A stretch of DNA of 64,000 bases from Bin18 sp965200355. GTDB lineage: Bacteria > Desulfobacterota > Binatia > Bin18. The notes beneath the pieces are model-generated. The model ran no database searches and was not told where the DNA came from. It was given only the letters and a program-made list of their open reading frames with translations. A program made the position numbers and the translations under genes. The stretch spans positions 682,001 through 746,000 of the forward strand of contig OZ241351.1 in assembly GCA_965200355.1 (NCBI GenBank), read 5' to 3'. This document shows, in pieces, positions 35,964-45,199 of this stretch (within the stretch, counting starts at the first letter, position 1; the number at the start of each line of letters is the position of its first letter).

Positions 35964-37160
35964 ATGGAGCCGATTGATCTATCGTATGGCCGTTCGTTTG
36001 CTAACGGATTCCCGCATGAATTTTTTTGCGACCTGCGGCGTGAGGCTCCGGTCTGGTGGCACGCGCCAACCGCGCATACCCCGGGGGGTGAGGGCTTCTG
36101 GGTAGTGAGCCGCTACGCCGACGTGGTGCATGTTTTTAAGGAGGCCGAGACGTTTTCCTCCGAACTGGGAGGAACGCAGATTTTTGACGGGAGGGGAGCC
36201 GGCTATCAGTTGAACCAGACGGACGACCCCAAGCACCGTCGGCTGCGCGCATTGGTCAATACCGGCTTCCTGCCGCGCATGATCGGCCGTTTGGAAGCGC
36301 AGCTCAGACAACGGACCCGCCATATTCTCGACGGCATCTCACCCGGTGAGCCGTTTGATTTCGTGCCGGCTGTGGCGCGCGAACTGCCCCTTCAGGCTAT
36401 TTGCATTATCCTCGGGATTCCGCAGCAGGACCGTGAGGAGTTGGGGCGTATTGTTGACTTGGCCATTGGCGCTGGGACGGGCGAAGCCCTGGCTATGGAA
36501 CATATCAAGCGTTTGGGCGCGTACGCGGACCGAATCGTGGAGCAGAAACGCCGCGAGCCCGCGGACGACATTCTGTCCGTGATTGTGCACGCCCGGTTAG
36601 AGGACGGCTCCCCGCAGCTCGACAATCGTGAGTTGCGGGCCTTCTTTGCCCTGCTCTTTCCGGCAGGGGCCGAAACCACGCGCAGCGCTATTGCCGGCGG
36701 CTTGGTCGCGCTGATTGAAAACCCCCACGAACTGCACCGTCTGCGTACCAACCCTGGACTGATGAAAAGCGCGGTCGAAGAAATTGTACGCTGGACCTCG
36801 CCGTCTGTGTACAAGCGCCGCACAACAACGCGGGATGTTGCGCTGCGCGGGCAGTCCATCCGCCAAGGCCAAAAGGTCACCATCTGGGAGATGTCGGCCA
36901 ACCGGGACGAAGACGAGTTTGCCGACCCGTTTCGGTTCGATATCGGGCGCAGCCCCAATTTTCATATTGGCTTTGGTCTTGGGACCCACTTCTGTTTGGG
37001 GGCTAATCTGGCGCGGCTTGAAATCCGGGTCGTGTTCGAGGAACTCCTGGCCCGCTACGCGGACTTCGAGATCGCCGGCGACCTCGAATGGACGAATAAC
37101 AACCGGCTGGTCGGCCTGACCCGCCTGCCGCTCAGAGTGACACCCAGGGCAGGGGTCTGA
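35964..37160 (+). CDS. Cytochrome P450
   Basis: A 398-aa soluble bacterial P450: I-helix LLFPAGAETTRS with the oxygen-activating AG-x-E-T, the ExxR motif in EEIVRW, and the heme-binding loop FGLGTHFCLG with Cys344. The ATG at 35964 (MEPIDLSYG) has a GAGAGAG site and is the natural P450 start; the upstream open frame belongs to the Rieske beta subunit after a frameshift. No ferredoxin or ferredoxin reductase gene is adjacent, so electrons must come from proteins encoded elsewhere. The substrate is unknown. Confidence 0.92.
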   Translation: MEPIDLSYGRSFANGFPHEFFCDLRREAPVWWHAPTAHTPGGEGFWVVSRYADVVHVFKEAETFSSELGGTQIFDGRGAGYQLNQTDDPKHRRLRALVNTGFLPRMIGRLEAQLRQRTRHILDGISPGEPFDFVPAVARELPLQAICIILGIPQQDREELGRIVDLAIGAGTGEALAMEHIKRLGAYADRIVEQKRREPADDILSVIVHARLEDGSPQLDNRELRAFFALLFPAGAETTRSAIAGGLVALIENPHELHRLRTNPGLMKSAVEEIVRWTSPSVYKRRTTTRDVALRGQSIRQGQKVTIWEMSANRDEDEFADPFRFDIGRSPNFHIGFGLGTHFCLGANLARLEIRVVFEELLARYADFEIAGDLEWTNNNRLVGLTRLPLRVTPRAGV

Positions 37161-37387
37161 GCCGGCGTAGGGCCGGCGCTTGACTGCCCCTCTCCTTTGG
37201 CCTCATCTGGTTGGGGCACATCTGCTCGTCTGGATGCGGCTTTTGTATTGAACGAGTAAACCGACTCACGGGTGCTCGACAGATAATAGCAACGGCCTGA
37301 TGAGGACAGGACTATTTCTCCTAGATGGTGGCTGAGAGAAGGCAAATGTATTACTAATGCGGGTATAAACCAACGGAGGAATAAAGC

Positions 37388-38782
37388 ATGAACGAGTCAG
37401 GAACACTCACGCCGCTCGGCCGGCGCGACCTCGCCAGCGTGTTTCACCCCATGGCCCAGATCGCCACCCTGAACGAACAGGGACCGCTGATGATCGTGCG
37501 GGGTGAAGGGATTTATGTGTGGGATGAAGACGGCAAGCCGTATATTGACGGGCTGGCCGGCCTGTGGTGTACATCGCTCGGCTATGGCAACGAAGAACTC
37601 GCCCAGACGGCCTACGAGCAGATCAAGAAACTGTCCTACGGCCATCTCTTCGCTGACAAGAGCCACGATGCGGCCCTGCAACTCGCGGAAAAACTCAAGG
37701 CGGTGGTGCCAGGTGGCTTTTCTAAAGTCTTCTTCGGTCTCTCGGGCTCTGATGCGAATGATACCCAGATCAAGCTCATGCGCTATTACCATAATGCCGT
37801 CGGGCGACCCGAGAAGAAAAAAATCATCGCTCGCAACAAAGCCTACCACGGCGTGACGTTCGCCGCGGCCAGCGCGACCGGCCTCGCCCCCTTTCACCAG
37901 GGATTTGATCTGCCGGTCGAGAGTTTTCTGCATACCGACTGCCCGCACTACTATCGTTTTCATGAGCCCGGCGAAAGTGAAGAGGACTTTACCACTCGAC
38001 TGGCCGATAATCTGGAACGGCTCATCGTGGCGGAAAACCCGGACACGGTCGCGGCGTTTATTGCCGAGCCGATTATGGGCGCAGGGGGAGTGCTGGTGCC
38101 GCCGGATTCGTATTTCTCGAAAATTCAGCGTGTGCTGAAAAAATACGAGGTCCTGTTCATCGACGACGAGGTCATCACTGGCTTTGGCCGCACGGGCAAC
38201 CCGTTCGCTGTCCAGACCTTTGATCTTCAGCCGGCCACCATCTCCCTGGCCAAGTCGCTGACCTCAGCCTATCTGCCTCTGAGCGCGGTCATGATCCCCG
38301 AGTTCATCTATCAGGCGGTTGCCGAGGTGAGCAAAGAATGGGGGATATTCGGTCATGGCTTTACCTATAGCGGTCATCCGGTGTCGGCTGCGCTGGGGCT
38401 CAAGGTGCTCGAAATCTACGAAAGAGACGGCATTTTCGAGCGCGTGGCCCAGCTTGGTGAGATGTTTCAGGCCCAGCTGCACCAGTTGGCCGACCACCCG
38501 CTCGTCGGCGAGGTACGCGGCAAGGGTCTGGTCGGGGCGTGCGAGCTGGTGATGGACAAGGCGACCGGTCAAGCTTTTGATCCCGACGCCGCAGTCGGGA
38601 AATACTGCCTGGCCCGTATGAAAGACAACGGTCTGATTTCCCGGGCCATCGGTGACACGCTGGCGCTGTGTCCGCCGCTCATTGTGTCCGCGGACGAGGT
38701 GGACGAGATTTTCAGGCGTTATACCGCGGGGCTGAATGAAACCCTGGACTGGGTTACGCGCCAGGGCTTGCTGGCGGCCTGA
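37388..38782 (+). CDS. Class III PLP-dependent aminotransferase
   Basis: A 464-aa omega-amino-acid:pyruvate-type aminotransferase. It shows the fold-type I features: GLAGLWCTSLGYGNEELA near the N-terminus, the phosphate-binding GLSGSDAND, the cofactor Asp in LFIDDEVITGFGRTGN, and the PLP-lysine in LAKSLTSAYLPLSA. GGAGG lies just before the ATG. Such enzymes use amines or beta/gamma-amino acids and pyruvate. It follows the oxygenase cluster in the same direction after 227 bp, so it may act on a product amine or be unrelated. A 10-bp-stem hairpin directly follows the stop. Confidence 0.9.
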   Translation: MNESGTLTPLGRRDLASVFHPMAQIATLNEQGPLMIVRGEGIYVWDEDGKPYIDGLAGLWCTSLGYGNEELAQTAYEQIKKLSYGHLFADKSHDAALQLAEKLKAVVPGGFSKVFFGLSGSDANDTQIKLMRYYHNAVGRPEKKKIIARNKAYHGVTFAAASATGLAPFHQGFDLPVESFLHTDCPHYYRFHEPGESEEDFTTRLADNLERLIVAENPDTVAAFIAEPIMGAGGVLVPPDSYFSKIQRVLKKYEVLFIDDEVITGFGRTGNPFAVQTFDLQPATISLAKSLTSAYLPLSAVMIPEFIYQAVAEVSKEWGIFGHGFTYSGHPVSAALGLKVLEIYERDGIFERVAQLGEMFQAQLHQLADHPLVGEVRGKGLVGACELVMDKATGQAFDPDAAVGKYCLARMKDNGLISRAIGDTLALCPPLIVSADEVDEIFRRYTAGLNETLDWVTRQGLLAA

Positions 38783-38791
38783 ATCCAGGCT

Positions 38792-38813
38792 GGGCAACCC
38801 CAGGGGGTTGCCC
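38792..38813 (+). terminator. Hairpin after the aminotransferase gene
   Basis: GGGCAACCCC-AG-GGGGTTGCCC forms a perfect 10-bp stem starting 10 bp after the stop codon. No T-run follows. Similar GGGCAACCCC/GGGGTTGCCC palindromes are known as scattered intergenic repeats in metagenomic genomes, so it may be a REP-like element as well as an mRNA end structure. Confidence 0.5.
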
Positions 38814-38822
38814 CTACAAGAG

Positions 38823-38925
38823 ACATTCCCTCTCCTCTGGCGGGAGAGGTGCCGGCTCGAATCAGTGACGCCCGAACAGCAGTACATTCCCTCTCCCCTG
38901 GCGGGAGAGGGCTAGGGAGAGGGGG
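38823..38925. repeat. Pair of REP-like palindromic repeats
   Basis: The sequence ACATTCCCTCTCCxCTGGCG followed by GGAGAGG occurs twice, near 38823-38849 and 38884-38910. Each copy folds into a hairpin (CCTCTCC / GGGAGAGG); the second copy runs on into another GGGAGAGGG half. A related palindrome is at 42315-42360. They lie between two converging genes and look like dispersed intergenic elements. Confidence 0.6.
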
Positions 38926-39357
38926 CTATTCCGGCAACACTTCGCCGGAGCCGCCCATTTCGGCCGGCACATCTTTCTGTTTGACCACGCTGTCATGGAT
39001 ACGCAACACGGTTTCGCTGTAGAAGACGTGCACGCCAGGCTCAAAGGGCAAGTCCGGGATCACGGCTGCATACACGTCGGTCAGGCCCATGCCGGGATGC
39101 TCGGTCAATACATGACCGCCACAGTCCGTGCACCATCGGCGATGACTATTGTCGGTCTTGGCATACCTGCCGAGCTTATCCGCGCCCTGAGTGACCTGAA
39201 CCGCGTCGGGCGGCCACAAGGTGAAGGCGTTGACCGGCCCTGCCGACCAGTGGCGGCAGGACTCACAGTGGCAGTAGCCCATGGCTGCGGGAGCGCCGCT
39301 CACGGTCAACTGCACCGCTCCACAAAAACAACTTCCGTTGTAGGTGTTCTCACTCAT
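38926..39357 (-). CDS. GFA family protein (glutathione-dependent formaldehyde-activating enzyme-like)
   Basis: A 143-aa zinc protein with the GFA/CENP-V pattern of cysteines: GSCFCGAVQLTVSG near residue 10, YCHCESCRHW near 33 and WCTDCGGHVLTEHPG near 80. These bind zinc; some members were linked to formaldehyde-glutathione adducts, but most have unknown function. The ATG at 39357 follows AGGAGGAG. It stands alone, converging with the aminotransferase. Confidence 0.88.
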   Translation of the reverse strand: MSENTYNGSCFCGAVQLTVSGAPAAMGYCHCESCRHWSAGPVNAFTLWPPDAVQVTQGADKLGRYAKTDNSHRRWCTDCGGHVLTEHPGMGLTDVYAAVIPDLPFEPGVHVFYSETVLRIHDSVVKQKDVPAEMGGSGEVLPE

Positions 39358-39570
39358 GGTTCTCCTCCTGTTGGTTGGTAGTTTCTCCAATCCCTCTCCT
39401 TGTTACCTAGCCCCGCAGGACCGGCCTCGCAACCCCGCGTCGCCACGATGTCCAGACAGGACACGGTGGGCTCAAGCCGGTTGCCAGATAGGCGCTGAAC
39501 CCTATATGGTGCTCTCGACCAAGCCTGAGACAACACGCCTGAAACAACACGCATCAAAGGAGGTCTGTAC

Positions 39571-41295
39571 ATGCACGAGATAGTCATTCGCGGTGGAAAA
39601 ATTGTTGACGGAACGGGGAAGCCGGCTTTTACCGGCGATGTCGCCATTGCCGATGGGCGTATTGCCGCGGTCGGTCAAGACCTGGGCCGCGCCAAGCAAA
39701 CGGTGAATGCCGATGGGCTGTTGGTCACGCCGGCCTGGGTTGATGCGCATACCCATTATGACGGGCAGGTGGCCTGGGACGAACAAATGACCCCATCGCT
39801 CTGGCATGGTGTGTCAACCGTGGTCATGGGCAACTGCGGGGTGGGCTTTGCGCCGGCCACGCCAGACCGCCACGAGTGGCTGATCGGTCTCATGGAAGGT
39901 GTGGAAGACATTCCTGGTCCGTCGTTGTCGGCCGGGCTGCCGTGGGGCTGGCAGAGCTTTGCCGAATACCTCGACGTGCTCGATGGGATGCCCCGTACCC
40001 TGGACGCCGGCGGTATGATTACCCACGGCGCGGTCCGGGCCTTTGTCATGGGTGAGCGCGGGGCAAAGAATGAACCCGCGACCGAAGAGGACATCGCCCA
40101 GATGGCCGCCATTGTCAAAGAGGCGGTCCTCGCCGGGGCGCTCGGCTTTTCGAGTTCGCGGACTCTGGTGCATACGGCCAATGACGGCGAACCGGTGCCC
40201 GGTACGTTTGCCCATGAAAACGAGTTGATCGGGATTGCCCAGGCCGTGCGTTCAACCGGTCGTGGCATTCTGGAGATGGTGCCACGGGGCATTGCCGGTG
40301 AAGACCCGGACTTGCTGCAAGAAGTGGACATGATGATCCGCGTTGCCCGGACGACGGGCTGCCCGCTGACCTTTCTCCTGGCTCAGAATAATACCTATCC
40401 GGCCCAATGGCGGCAGGTCATGGCAAAGTGTAGTGCGGCGGTGGAAGGGGGCGTGCCGATTACGCCGATGGTGTTTGCCCGCCCGGTTTGTGTGTTGTTC
40501 AGCTTTCAGGGAGAGAATCCGTTTGAATATCTGCCGAGTTTTCAGCCGCTGAAAAAACTGTCCCACGACGAGAAGATGGCCGCGCTGCGGAAGCCGGAGC
40601 TACGCCACCAGCTGCTCACGGAACAGGACCCCCACACCACCGGCATGTCTCTGCTGTATCAGAATGCGCGGGTCTGGGAGCGGACCTATCCCATGGGCGC
40701 AGAGTTGAGCTACGAGCCGAGTGCTGACCGGAGCGTTGCCACGCTTGCCAAGCGTACCGGCCGCAGCCCTCGCGAGGTGATCTATGATCTGATGCTCGAA
40801 CAAAACGGTCGGGCCTTTCTCATGTACGCCGCCGCCGGCTACGCGGATGGCCACGCTGACCCACTCCACGAGCTGATCTGTGACCCCATTACGGTCATGG
40901 GCGGCAGCGATGCGGGTGCTCATGTGCGGCAGATTATTGACGCCGGTGTCCCGACCTATGCCCTGACCCATTGGACGCGGGACAAAGCCGCTGACGACCC
41001 CAAGCGCTTGCCGCTGGAGTTTGTGGTCAAGAAGCTCACTCACGATGGCGCGCGTCTCTTTGGCATGAGGGACCGCGGCACGCTTGAGCTGGGGGCCAAG
41101 GCGGATGTGAACCTGATTGATTACGACAATCTGAGTGTCAGCCATCCTGAGATGGTCTACGACCTGCCGGCCGGGATGCCGCGCCTGATGCAGACCGCTC
41201 AAGGCTATGAAAAAACCTATGTGAGCGGTGAAGTCGTTCAAGAGAACGGCAAAGACACGGGTGCCCGGCCAGGGCGTGTTGTCCGCAGTGCGTAG
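39571..41295 (+). CDS. D-aminoacylase / N-acyl-D-amino-acid deacylase family amidohydrolase
   Basis: A 574-aa metal-dependent amidohydrolase with the D-aminoacylase features: N-terminal IVIRGGKIVDGTGKPAF, the metal-binding VDAHTHYDGQ, GNCGVGFAP with a metal-ligand Cys, GSDAGAHV with the catalytic Asp, and a C-terminal small beta domain with LGAKADVNLIDYDNL. AAAGGAGG precedes the ATG. A homologue is encoded at 58811-60565. Members cleave N-acyl-D-amino acids, N-carbamoyl or cyclic amide compounds; the substrate cannot be assigned. It may be in a unit with the LLM oxidoreductase 127 bp downstream. Confidence 0.88.
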   Translation: MHEIVIRGGKIVDGTGKPAFTGDVAIADGRIAAVGQDLGRAKQTVNADGLLVTPAWVDAHTHYDGQVAWDEQMTPSLWHGVSTVVMGNCGVGFAPATPDRHEWLIGLMEGVEDIPGPSLSAGLPWGWQSFAEYLDVLDGMPRTLDAGGMITHGAVRAFVMGERGAKNEPATEEDIAQMAAIVKEAVLAGALGFSSSRTLVHTANDGEPVPGTFAHENELIGIAQAVRSTGRGILEMVPRGIAGEDPDLLQEVDMMIRVARTTGCPLTFLLAQNNTYPAQWRQVMAKCSAAVEGGVPITPMVFARPVCVLFSFQGENPFEYLPSFQPLKKLSHDEKMAALRKPELRHQLLTEQDPHTTGMSLLYQNARVWERTYPMGAELSYEPSADRSVATLAKRTGRSPREVIYDLMLEQNGRAFLMYAAAGYADGHADPLHELICDPITVMGGSDAGAHVRQIIDAGVPTYALTHWTRDKAADDPKRLPLEFVVKKLTHDGARLFGMRDRGTLELGAKADVNLIDYDNLSVSHPEMVYDLPAGMPRLMQTAQGYEKTYVSGEVVQENGKDTGARPGRVVRSA

Positions 41296-41347
41296 CGCGT
41301 TTTGTCTTCAGATGATGAGAGGGGGCCGGCTGCCCCCTCCCGCCTTC

Positions 41348-41385
41348 CTTCCCAAGAGTCGCCATTCTTCCCAAGAGTCGCCATT
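41348..41385 (+). repeat. 19-bp perfect tandem duplication
   Basis: The unit CTTCCCAAGAGTCGCCATT occurs twice head to tail in the 127-bp gap between the D-aminoacylase and the LLM oxidoreductase genes. It looks like a recent slippage or small duplication; a coding role is excluded because it lies between well-defined genes. Confidence 0.8.
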
Positions 41386-41422
41386 CCCATCTTGGCTGTA
41401 TGAATCAGAAGGAGAGCACCGT

Positions 41423-42298
41423 ATGGATATTGGCATCCTTGTGCCGGCAACCGTAGAGACGCAGGATATTGCTGGAATCGCACAACGCGTGGAAAGCTTG
41501 GGCTTCGAGTCTCTGTGGATACCCGAACACCCGGTGATTCCCGTGGGCTTCAAAACCGAGGTGCCTGGGGGCGGGACCCTGCCCGAGCATTACAACCGCT
41601 GGGCCGACCCGTTTATTGCCCTGACCATGGCCGCGTCCGCCACCACCACGCTCAAGCTGGCCACCGGTATTTGTTTATTCCCGGAGCGCGAGCCGCTTAT
41701 CACCGCAAAAGTGATTGCCACCCTCGATCTCTATTCCGGCGGTCGGACCATTATTGGTGTGGGCGCAGGCTGGTTGCGCGAGGAGACCGAGGTCATGGGC
41801 ACAAACTTCCGGCTGCGCTGGCGCCGCCTGCGCGAAACAACCGAAGCGTTGCGCCTCTGCTGGACTGAGAAAGCACCGAGTTATCAAGGCGAAATGGTCC
41901 AGTTCCCGCCCGTGTTCTGCGACCCCAAGCCGGTCCAAAAGGCCGGTCCGCCCATCTTCCTGGGTGGGCATGTGCCAAAGGCGCTGGAGCGAGTCGCCCG
42001 GACCTACGATGGCTGGTGTCCGCTCGCGTTTGACCCTGAGGACTATAAAACCAAGGTCGCCTCGATCCGTCGCATGGCCAGAGAGTTTGGTCGCGACCCG
42101 GACGCCTTGCAGATGTCGGCGTTTATTGACCCCAAAGACGGGGCCCTTTCTGCCGATGAAATGCAAGCCTATCGCGATGCCGGGGCAAGCCGGCTCGTGC
42201 TCTTCTCTCAGCCGTTTGCCAAAGCGATTGCGACCGGCCAAGCCATGCAGTGCATAGACACCGTCGCGCCAGTCGTTGAAGCGGCTCGGGGAGTATAG
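41423..42298 (+). CDS. LLM class (luciferase-like) F420- or FMN-dependent oxidoreductase
   Basis: A 291-aa TIM-barrel protein of the luciferase-like superfamily: start MDIGILVPATVETQDIAGIA, then GFESLWIPEHPVIP, ATGICLFPEREPL, the GVGAGWLREE segment with the flavin-phosphate site, and PPIFLGGHVPKALERVA. These features match the F420-dependent 'TIGR03619-like' subgroup. AAGGAGAG lies before the ATG. F420 use is inferred from the subgroup; no F420 genes are present here. Confidence 0.85.
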   Translation: MDIGILVPATVETQDIAGIAQRVESLGFESLWIPEHPVIPVGFKTEVPGGGTLPEHYNRWADPFIALTMAASATTTLKLATGICLFPEREPLITAKVIATLDLYSGGRTIIGVGAGWLREETEVMGTNFRLRWRRLRETTEALRLCWTEKAPSYQGEMVQFPPVFCDPKPVQKAGPPIFLGGHVPKALERVARTYDGWCPLAFDPEDYKTKVASIRRMAREFGRDPDALQMSAFIDPKDGALSADEMQAYRDAGASRLVLFSQPFAKAIATGQAMQCIDTVAPVVEAARGV

Positions 42299-42314
42299 GT
42301 TCGACCTCTGCTTT

Positions 42315-42360
42315 TTCCCCTCACCCTGTGGCCCTCTCCCCCAAGGGGAGAGGGGAGAGT
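42315..42360. repeat. REP-like palindrome
   Basis: CCCTCTCCCC(C)AA followed by GGGGAGAGGG forms a perfect hairpin in the gap between the LLM oxidoreductase and the FG-GAP protein genes, with a CCCCTCACCCTGTGG lead-in. It is related to the pair at 38823-38925 and could double as a terminator for the upstream gene. Confidence 0.55.
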
Positions 42361-42406
42361 CTGACACAAGACATTGGCCATACTGACCGCACTAAGGAGT
42401 TGCCGC

Positions 42407-43807
42407 ATGTTCGGGCCGTTTCGTTTTTCAGTCCATCCTCTGCCGGTGAGTCTTTCCCTCACCATCCTCCTGCTGACGAGTTCCGTTGTGTGGGCCGGTC
42501 CGAACATTAAAATCCTGGATAATCCTATCCGGATGCGGTTTTCCAGTTTTTCTACCTCGCTGGCCTTGCTGGACGATATAACGGGCGATGGCATCCCGGA
42601 TTATCTGGTTGGCGCGTATGACCAGCCCTATGCCAGGAAAGGAATGACGGGGAAAGAGGTTGGCTTCGGCGGGGCTGAAAAGGCTGGGTCCAATGTGGAC
42701 CACCAGGGCCGGGCGTTTGTCTTTGACGGGCAGACGGCCAAGCTGCTCTATACGCTTGACCATCCGTTTCCGCAAAAGGCCGCGGCCTTTGCCTGCTCGG
42801 TGGCCGCGGCTGGCGATGTGGACCAGGATGGGCTGCCGGATTTATTGATCGGTGCCTTTGGCCAGAACAAAGGCGGCCAGGCGTATGTCTTCAGCGGCGC
42901 GGATGGGGCGTATTTGCTCACCCTCAAACCGCCTCAGTCCCAGCCCGGTGCGGGGTTCGGCTGGTCGGTCGCCAGCATTGGTGATGTTACCGGTGATACC
43001 ATTCCCGAGCTGGTCGTGGGTGCCTATAACCAAGACGGAGAGGGCCGGGCGTTTGTCTATAGCGGACAGGATGGAGCGCTCGTCTATACCCTTGGACCGC
43101 CGGCCGACCGGGGGGGCTCTGCGTTCGGCTGGTTTGTGAACGCTGCCGGAGACCTGAATCAGGATGGCGTCCAGGAGATTGCGGTGGGCGCGCCCTACAC
43201 CACGGTTGGCAATTTGAGCGTCCAAGGGCGCGCGTATATCTATAGTGGTGCGGACGGCCAGCTCTTGCTCACAATAGAAAATCCCGACCCCCAAGAAGGC
43301 TCAACCTTTGGCTGGCGCGTAGTCGGCGCTGGGGATCTGAATAAAGACGGGACACCCGACCTGCTGGTCGGCGCTCCCTATCATGATGTGGGCGCCTATC
43401 TGGGCCAAGGCGTTGCCTATGCCATCAGCGGGAAAGACGGCTCCGTGATTTATACCCTCAACGACCCGTTTCCGCGCAAACATGCCGGCTTTGGCTGGGC
43501 GCTGGCCACCAGCATGGACGTGAACGCAGACGAGGTGCCTGAGATTTTAGTCGGGGCTCCGTTTCAGGCCGTAGATGCGTTCGACATCCAGGGCGAGGTG
43601 TTTGTCCATAATGGACGCGACGGCCGGCATCTCATGACGCTCGATAACCCGTGGGGCCACCAGGGCTCGAAATTCGGCTATACGGTACTCTCGCCGGGCG
43701 ACCTGAATCAGGACGGCATTCCAGAGTTCGCCATGAGCACGCCTGGCCAGCATATTATGGGCGAGGTCAACGTCGGGCGGGTCTATCTGTTTGAGTCACG
43801 GCGATAA
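42407..43807 (+). CDS. Secreted FG-GAP (integrin-alpha-like) repeat protein
   Basis: A 466-aa protein with a signal peptide (LSLTILLLTSSVVWA, cleavage near residue 33) and about seven FG-GAP/VCBS-like repeats: each has GDxxxDGxPD (calcium-binding loop type), LLVGAP or EIAVGAPY, and GxAYVFSG. They should fold into a beta-propeller outside the cytoplasm. The ATG at 42407 follows AAGGAG. The next gene starts immediately after its stop. Likely roles are cell-surface binding or adhesion; none can be shown. Confidence 0.85.
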   Translation: MFGPFRFSVHPLPVSLSLTILLLTSSVVWAGPNIKILDNPIRMRFSSFSTSLALLDDITGDGIPDYLVGAYDQPYARKGMTGKEVGFGGAEKAGSNVDHQGRAFVFDGQTAKLLYTLDHPFPQKAAAFACSVAAAGDVDQDGLPDLLIGAFGQNKGGQAYVFSGADGAYLLTLKPPQSQPGAGFGWSVASIGDVTGDTIPELVVGAYNQDGEGRAFVYSGQDGALVYTLGPPADRGGSAFGWFVNAAGDLNQDGVQEIAVGAPYTTVGNLSVQGRAYIYSGADGQLLLTIENPDPQEGSTFGWRVVGAGDLNKDGTPDLLVGAPYHDVGAYLGQGVAYAISGKDGSVIYTLNDPFPRKHAGFGWALATSMDVNADEVPEILVGAPFQAVDAFDIQGEVFVHNGRDGRHLMTLDNPWGHQGSKFGYTVLSPGDLNQDGIPEFAMSTPGQHIMGEVNVGRVYLFESRR

Positions 43808-45199
43808 GTGGACGAGTCTCCTCAACGCATCTTGCTCACCGGCGCAACCGGCTATGTCGGCGGGCGCTTGCTCAAAGCCCTGGAACGACAAGGCCATACC
43901 GTCCGCTGTCTCGCGCGGCAGCCGGCCTTTCTGCAACCCCGGGTTGGGCCACAGACTGAAGTGGTCGCCGGCGATGTCCTGAATCCGGCCTCTCTGGATG
44001 CTGCGCTCCGGGACGTGCATACGGCTTACTACCTCGTCCACTCTATGGGGTCGGCCCAATCGTTCGAGGAGCAGGACCGTCAGGCGGCCCACAATTTCGG
44101 ACGGGCCGCCCGCCAGGCTGGAGTGCGACGCCTGATCTATCTGGATGGCCTGGGCGACAGTGCCGGCCCGCTCTCGTCTCACCTGCGAAGCAGACAGGAA
44201 GTCGGCAGTATTCTCCGTGCCTCCGGCGTTCAGACCATTGAACTGCGTGCGTCGATTGTCATCGGCTCCGGTAGTCTATCTTTTGAGATGATCCGGGCGC
44301 TGGTCGAACGCTTGCCGGTCATGCTCACACCGCGCTGGGTAGCGGTCCAAGCCCAACCGATTGCCGTGACGGATTTACTCGCTTATCTGACCGCTGCGCT
44401 TGAGTTGCGCGGTACGGAAAGCCGCGTCTTTGAAATTGGCGGGGCCGACCAGGTTTCGTATCGGGAATTGATGCAGGAGTATGCCCGACAGCGGGGGGTC
44501 CGGCGCTGGATGCTCTCTGTTCCGGTCCTGACTCCACGCTTGTCGAGTCTGTGGCTGGGCTTGGTCACGCCGCTCTATGCCCGTGTTGGCCGCAAACTGG
44601 TCGAGAGTTTACGGCATCCAACTATCGTACAAGACGACTCAGCCTTGCAACAGTTTCCCATTCGTCCCATCGGGGTGGGTGAGGCCATTGCCCAGGCCCT
44701 ACGGAACGAAGACCGGGAGATTGCCGAGTCCCGCTGGTCTGATGCGCTCTCAATGGGCGGCCCGCTCCAGACGTGGGGCGGCGTGCGGTTTGGGCCTCGC
44801 CTGATTGACTCTCGGACTGCCCACGTGCCCGTCCCGCCGGCAGTGGCTTTTCGCCCGATTCGCCGGATTGGTGGGGAGGTCGGCTGGTATTATGGCAACT
44901 GGCTGTGGCAACTGCGCGGCTTGCTTGACCTGCTGCTCGGCGGAGTCGGCCTGCGCCGTGGCCGGCCTCATCCTGACCAACTCAAGGTCGGCGACACGCT
45001 GGACTGCTGGCGGGTTGAGGCTATTGAGACCGACCGCCTTTTACGCTTGCAGGCCGAGATGAAGCTGCCCGGCCGGGCGTGGCTGGAGTTTGTTGTTGAA
45101 GGCGATGCACATCAGGCCACCATCCGCCAAGCCGCCTCAAACTCCACTCTATCAACGTTCTCAAGATTCGTGTGTTGGCGGGCCTGCCACAGGTCATAA
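43808..45199 (+). CDS. NAD(P)-binding SDR with C-terminally truncated DUF2867 domain
   Basis: The protein starts with an atypical SDR Rossmann domain (ILLTGATGYVGGRLL near residue 8, YYLVHSMG near 74) and continues into a DUF2867 domain (GEVGWYYGNWLWQLRG, then AWLEFVVEGDAHQATIRQ). In this two-domain family the DUF2867 part normally runs on for a further 40-60 residues; here it ends in ASNSTLSTFSRFVCWRACHRS, which is antisense to a HigA-like gene. The 3' end therefore seems lost by recombination with the toxin-antitoxin remnant. The GTG start immediately follows the stop of the FG-GAP gene. Enzyme activity is unknown; a quinone or lipid-related reductase is possible. Confidence 0.78.
   Translation: MDESPQRILLTGATGYVGGRLLKALERQGHTVRCLARQPAFLQPRVGPQTEVVAGDVLNPASLDAALRDVHTAYYLVHSMGSAQSFEEQDRQAAHNFGRAARQAGVRRLIYLDGLGDSAGPLSSHLRSRQEVGSILRASGVQTIELRASIVIGSGSLSFEMIRALVERLPVMLTPRWVAVQAQPIAVTDLLAYLTAALELRGTESRVFEIGGADQVSYRELMQEYARQRGVRRWMLSVPVLTPRLSSLWLGLVTPLYARVGRKLVESLRHPTIVQDDSALQQFPIRPIGVGEAIAQALRNEDREIAESRWSDALSMGGPLQTWGGVRFGPRLIDSRTAHVPVPPAVAFRPIRRIGGEVGWYYGNWLWQLRGLLDLLLGGVGLRRGRPHPDQLKVGDTLDCWRVEAIETDRLLRLQAEMKLPGRAWLEFVVEGDAHQATIRQAASNSTLSTFSRFVCWRACHRS

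Noticed and set aside
35442..37160. A 572-residue Rieske beta-P450 fusion enzyme
   Set aside because: One missing A in a poly-A run explains the joined frame; both natural ends and a P450 start with a ribosome-binding site are visible.
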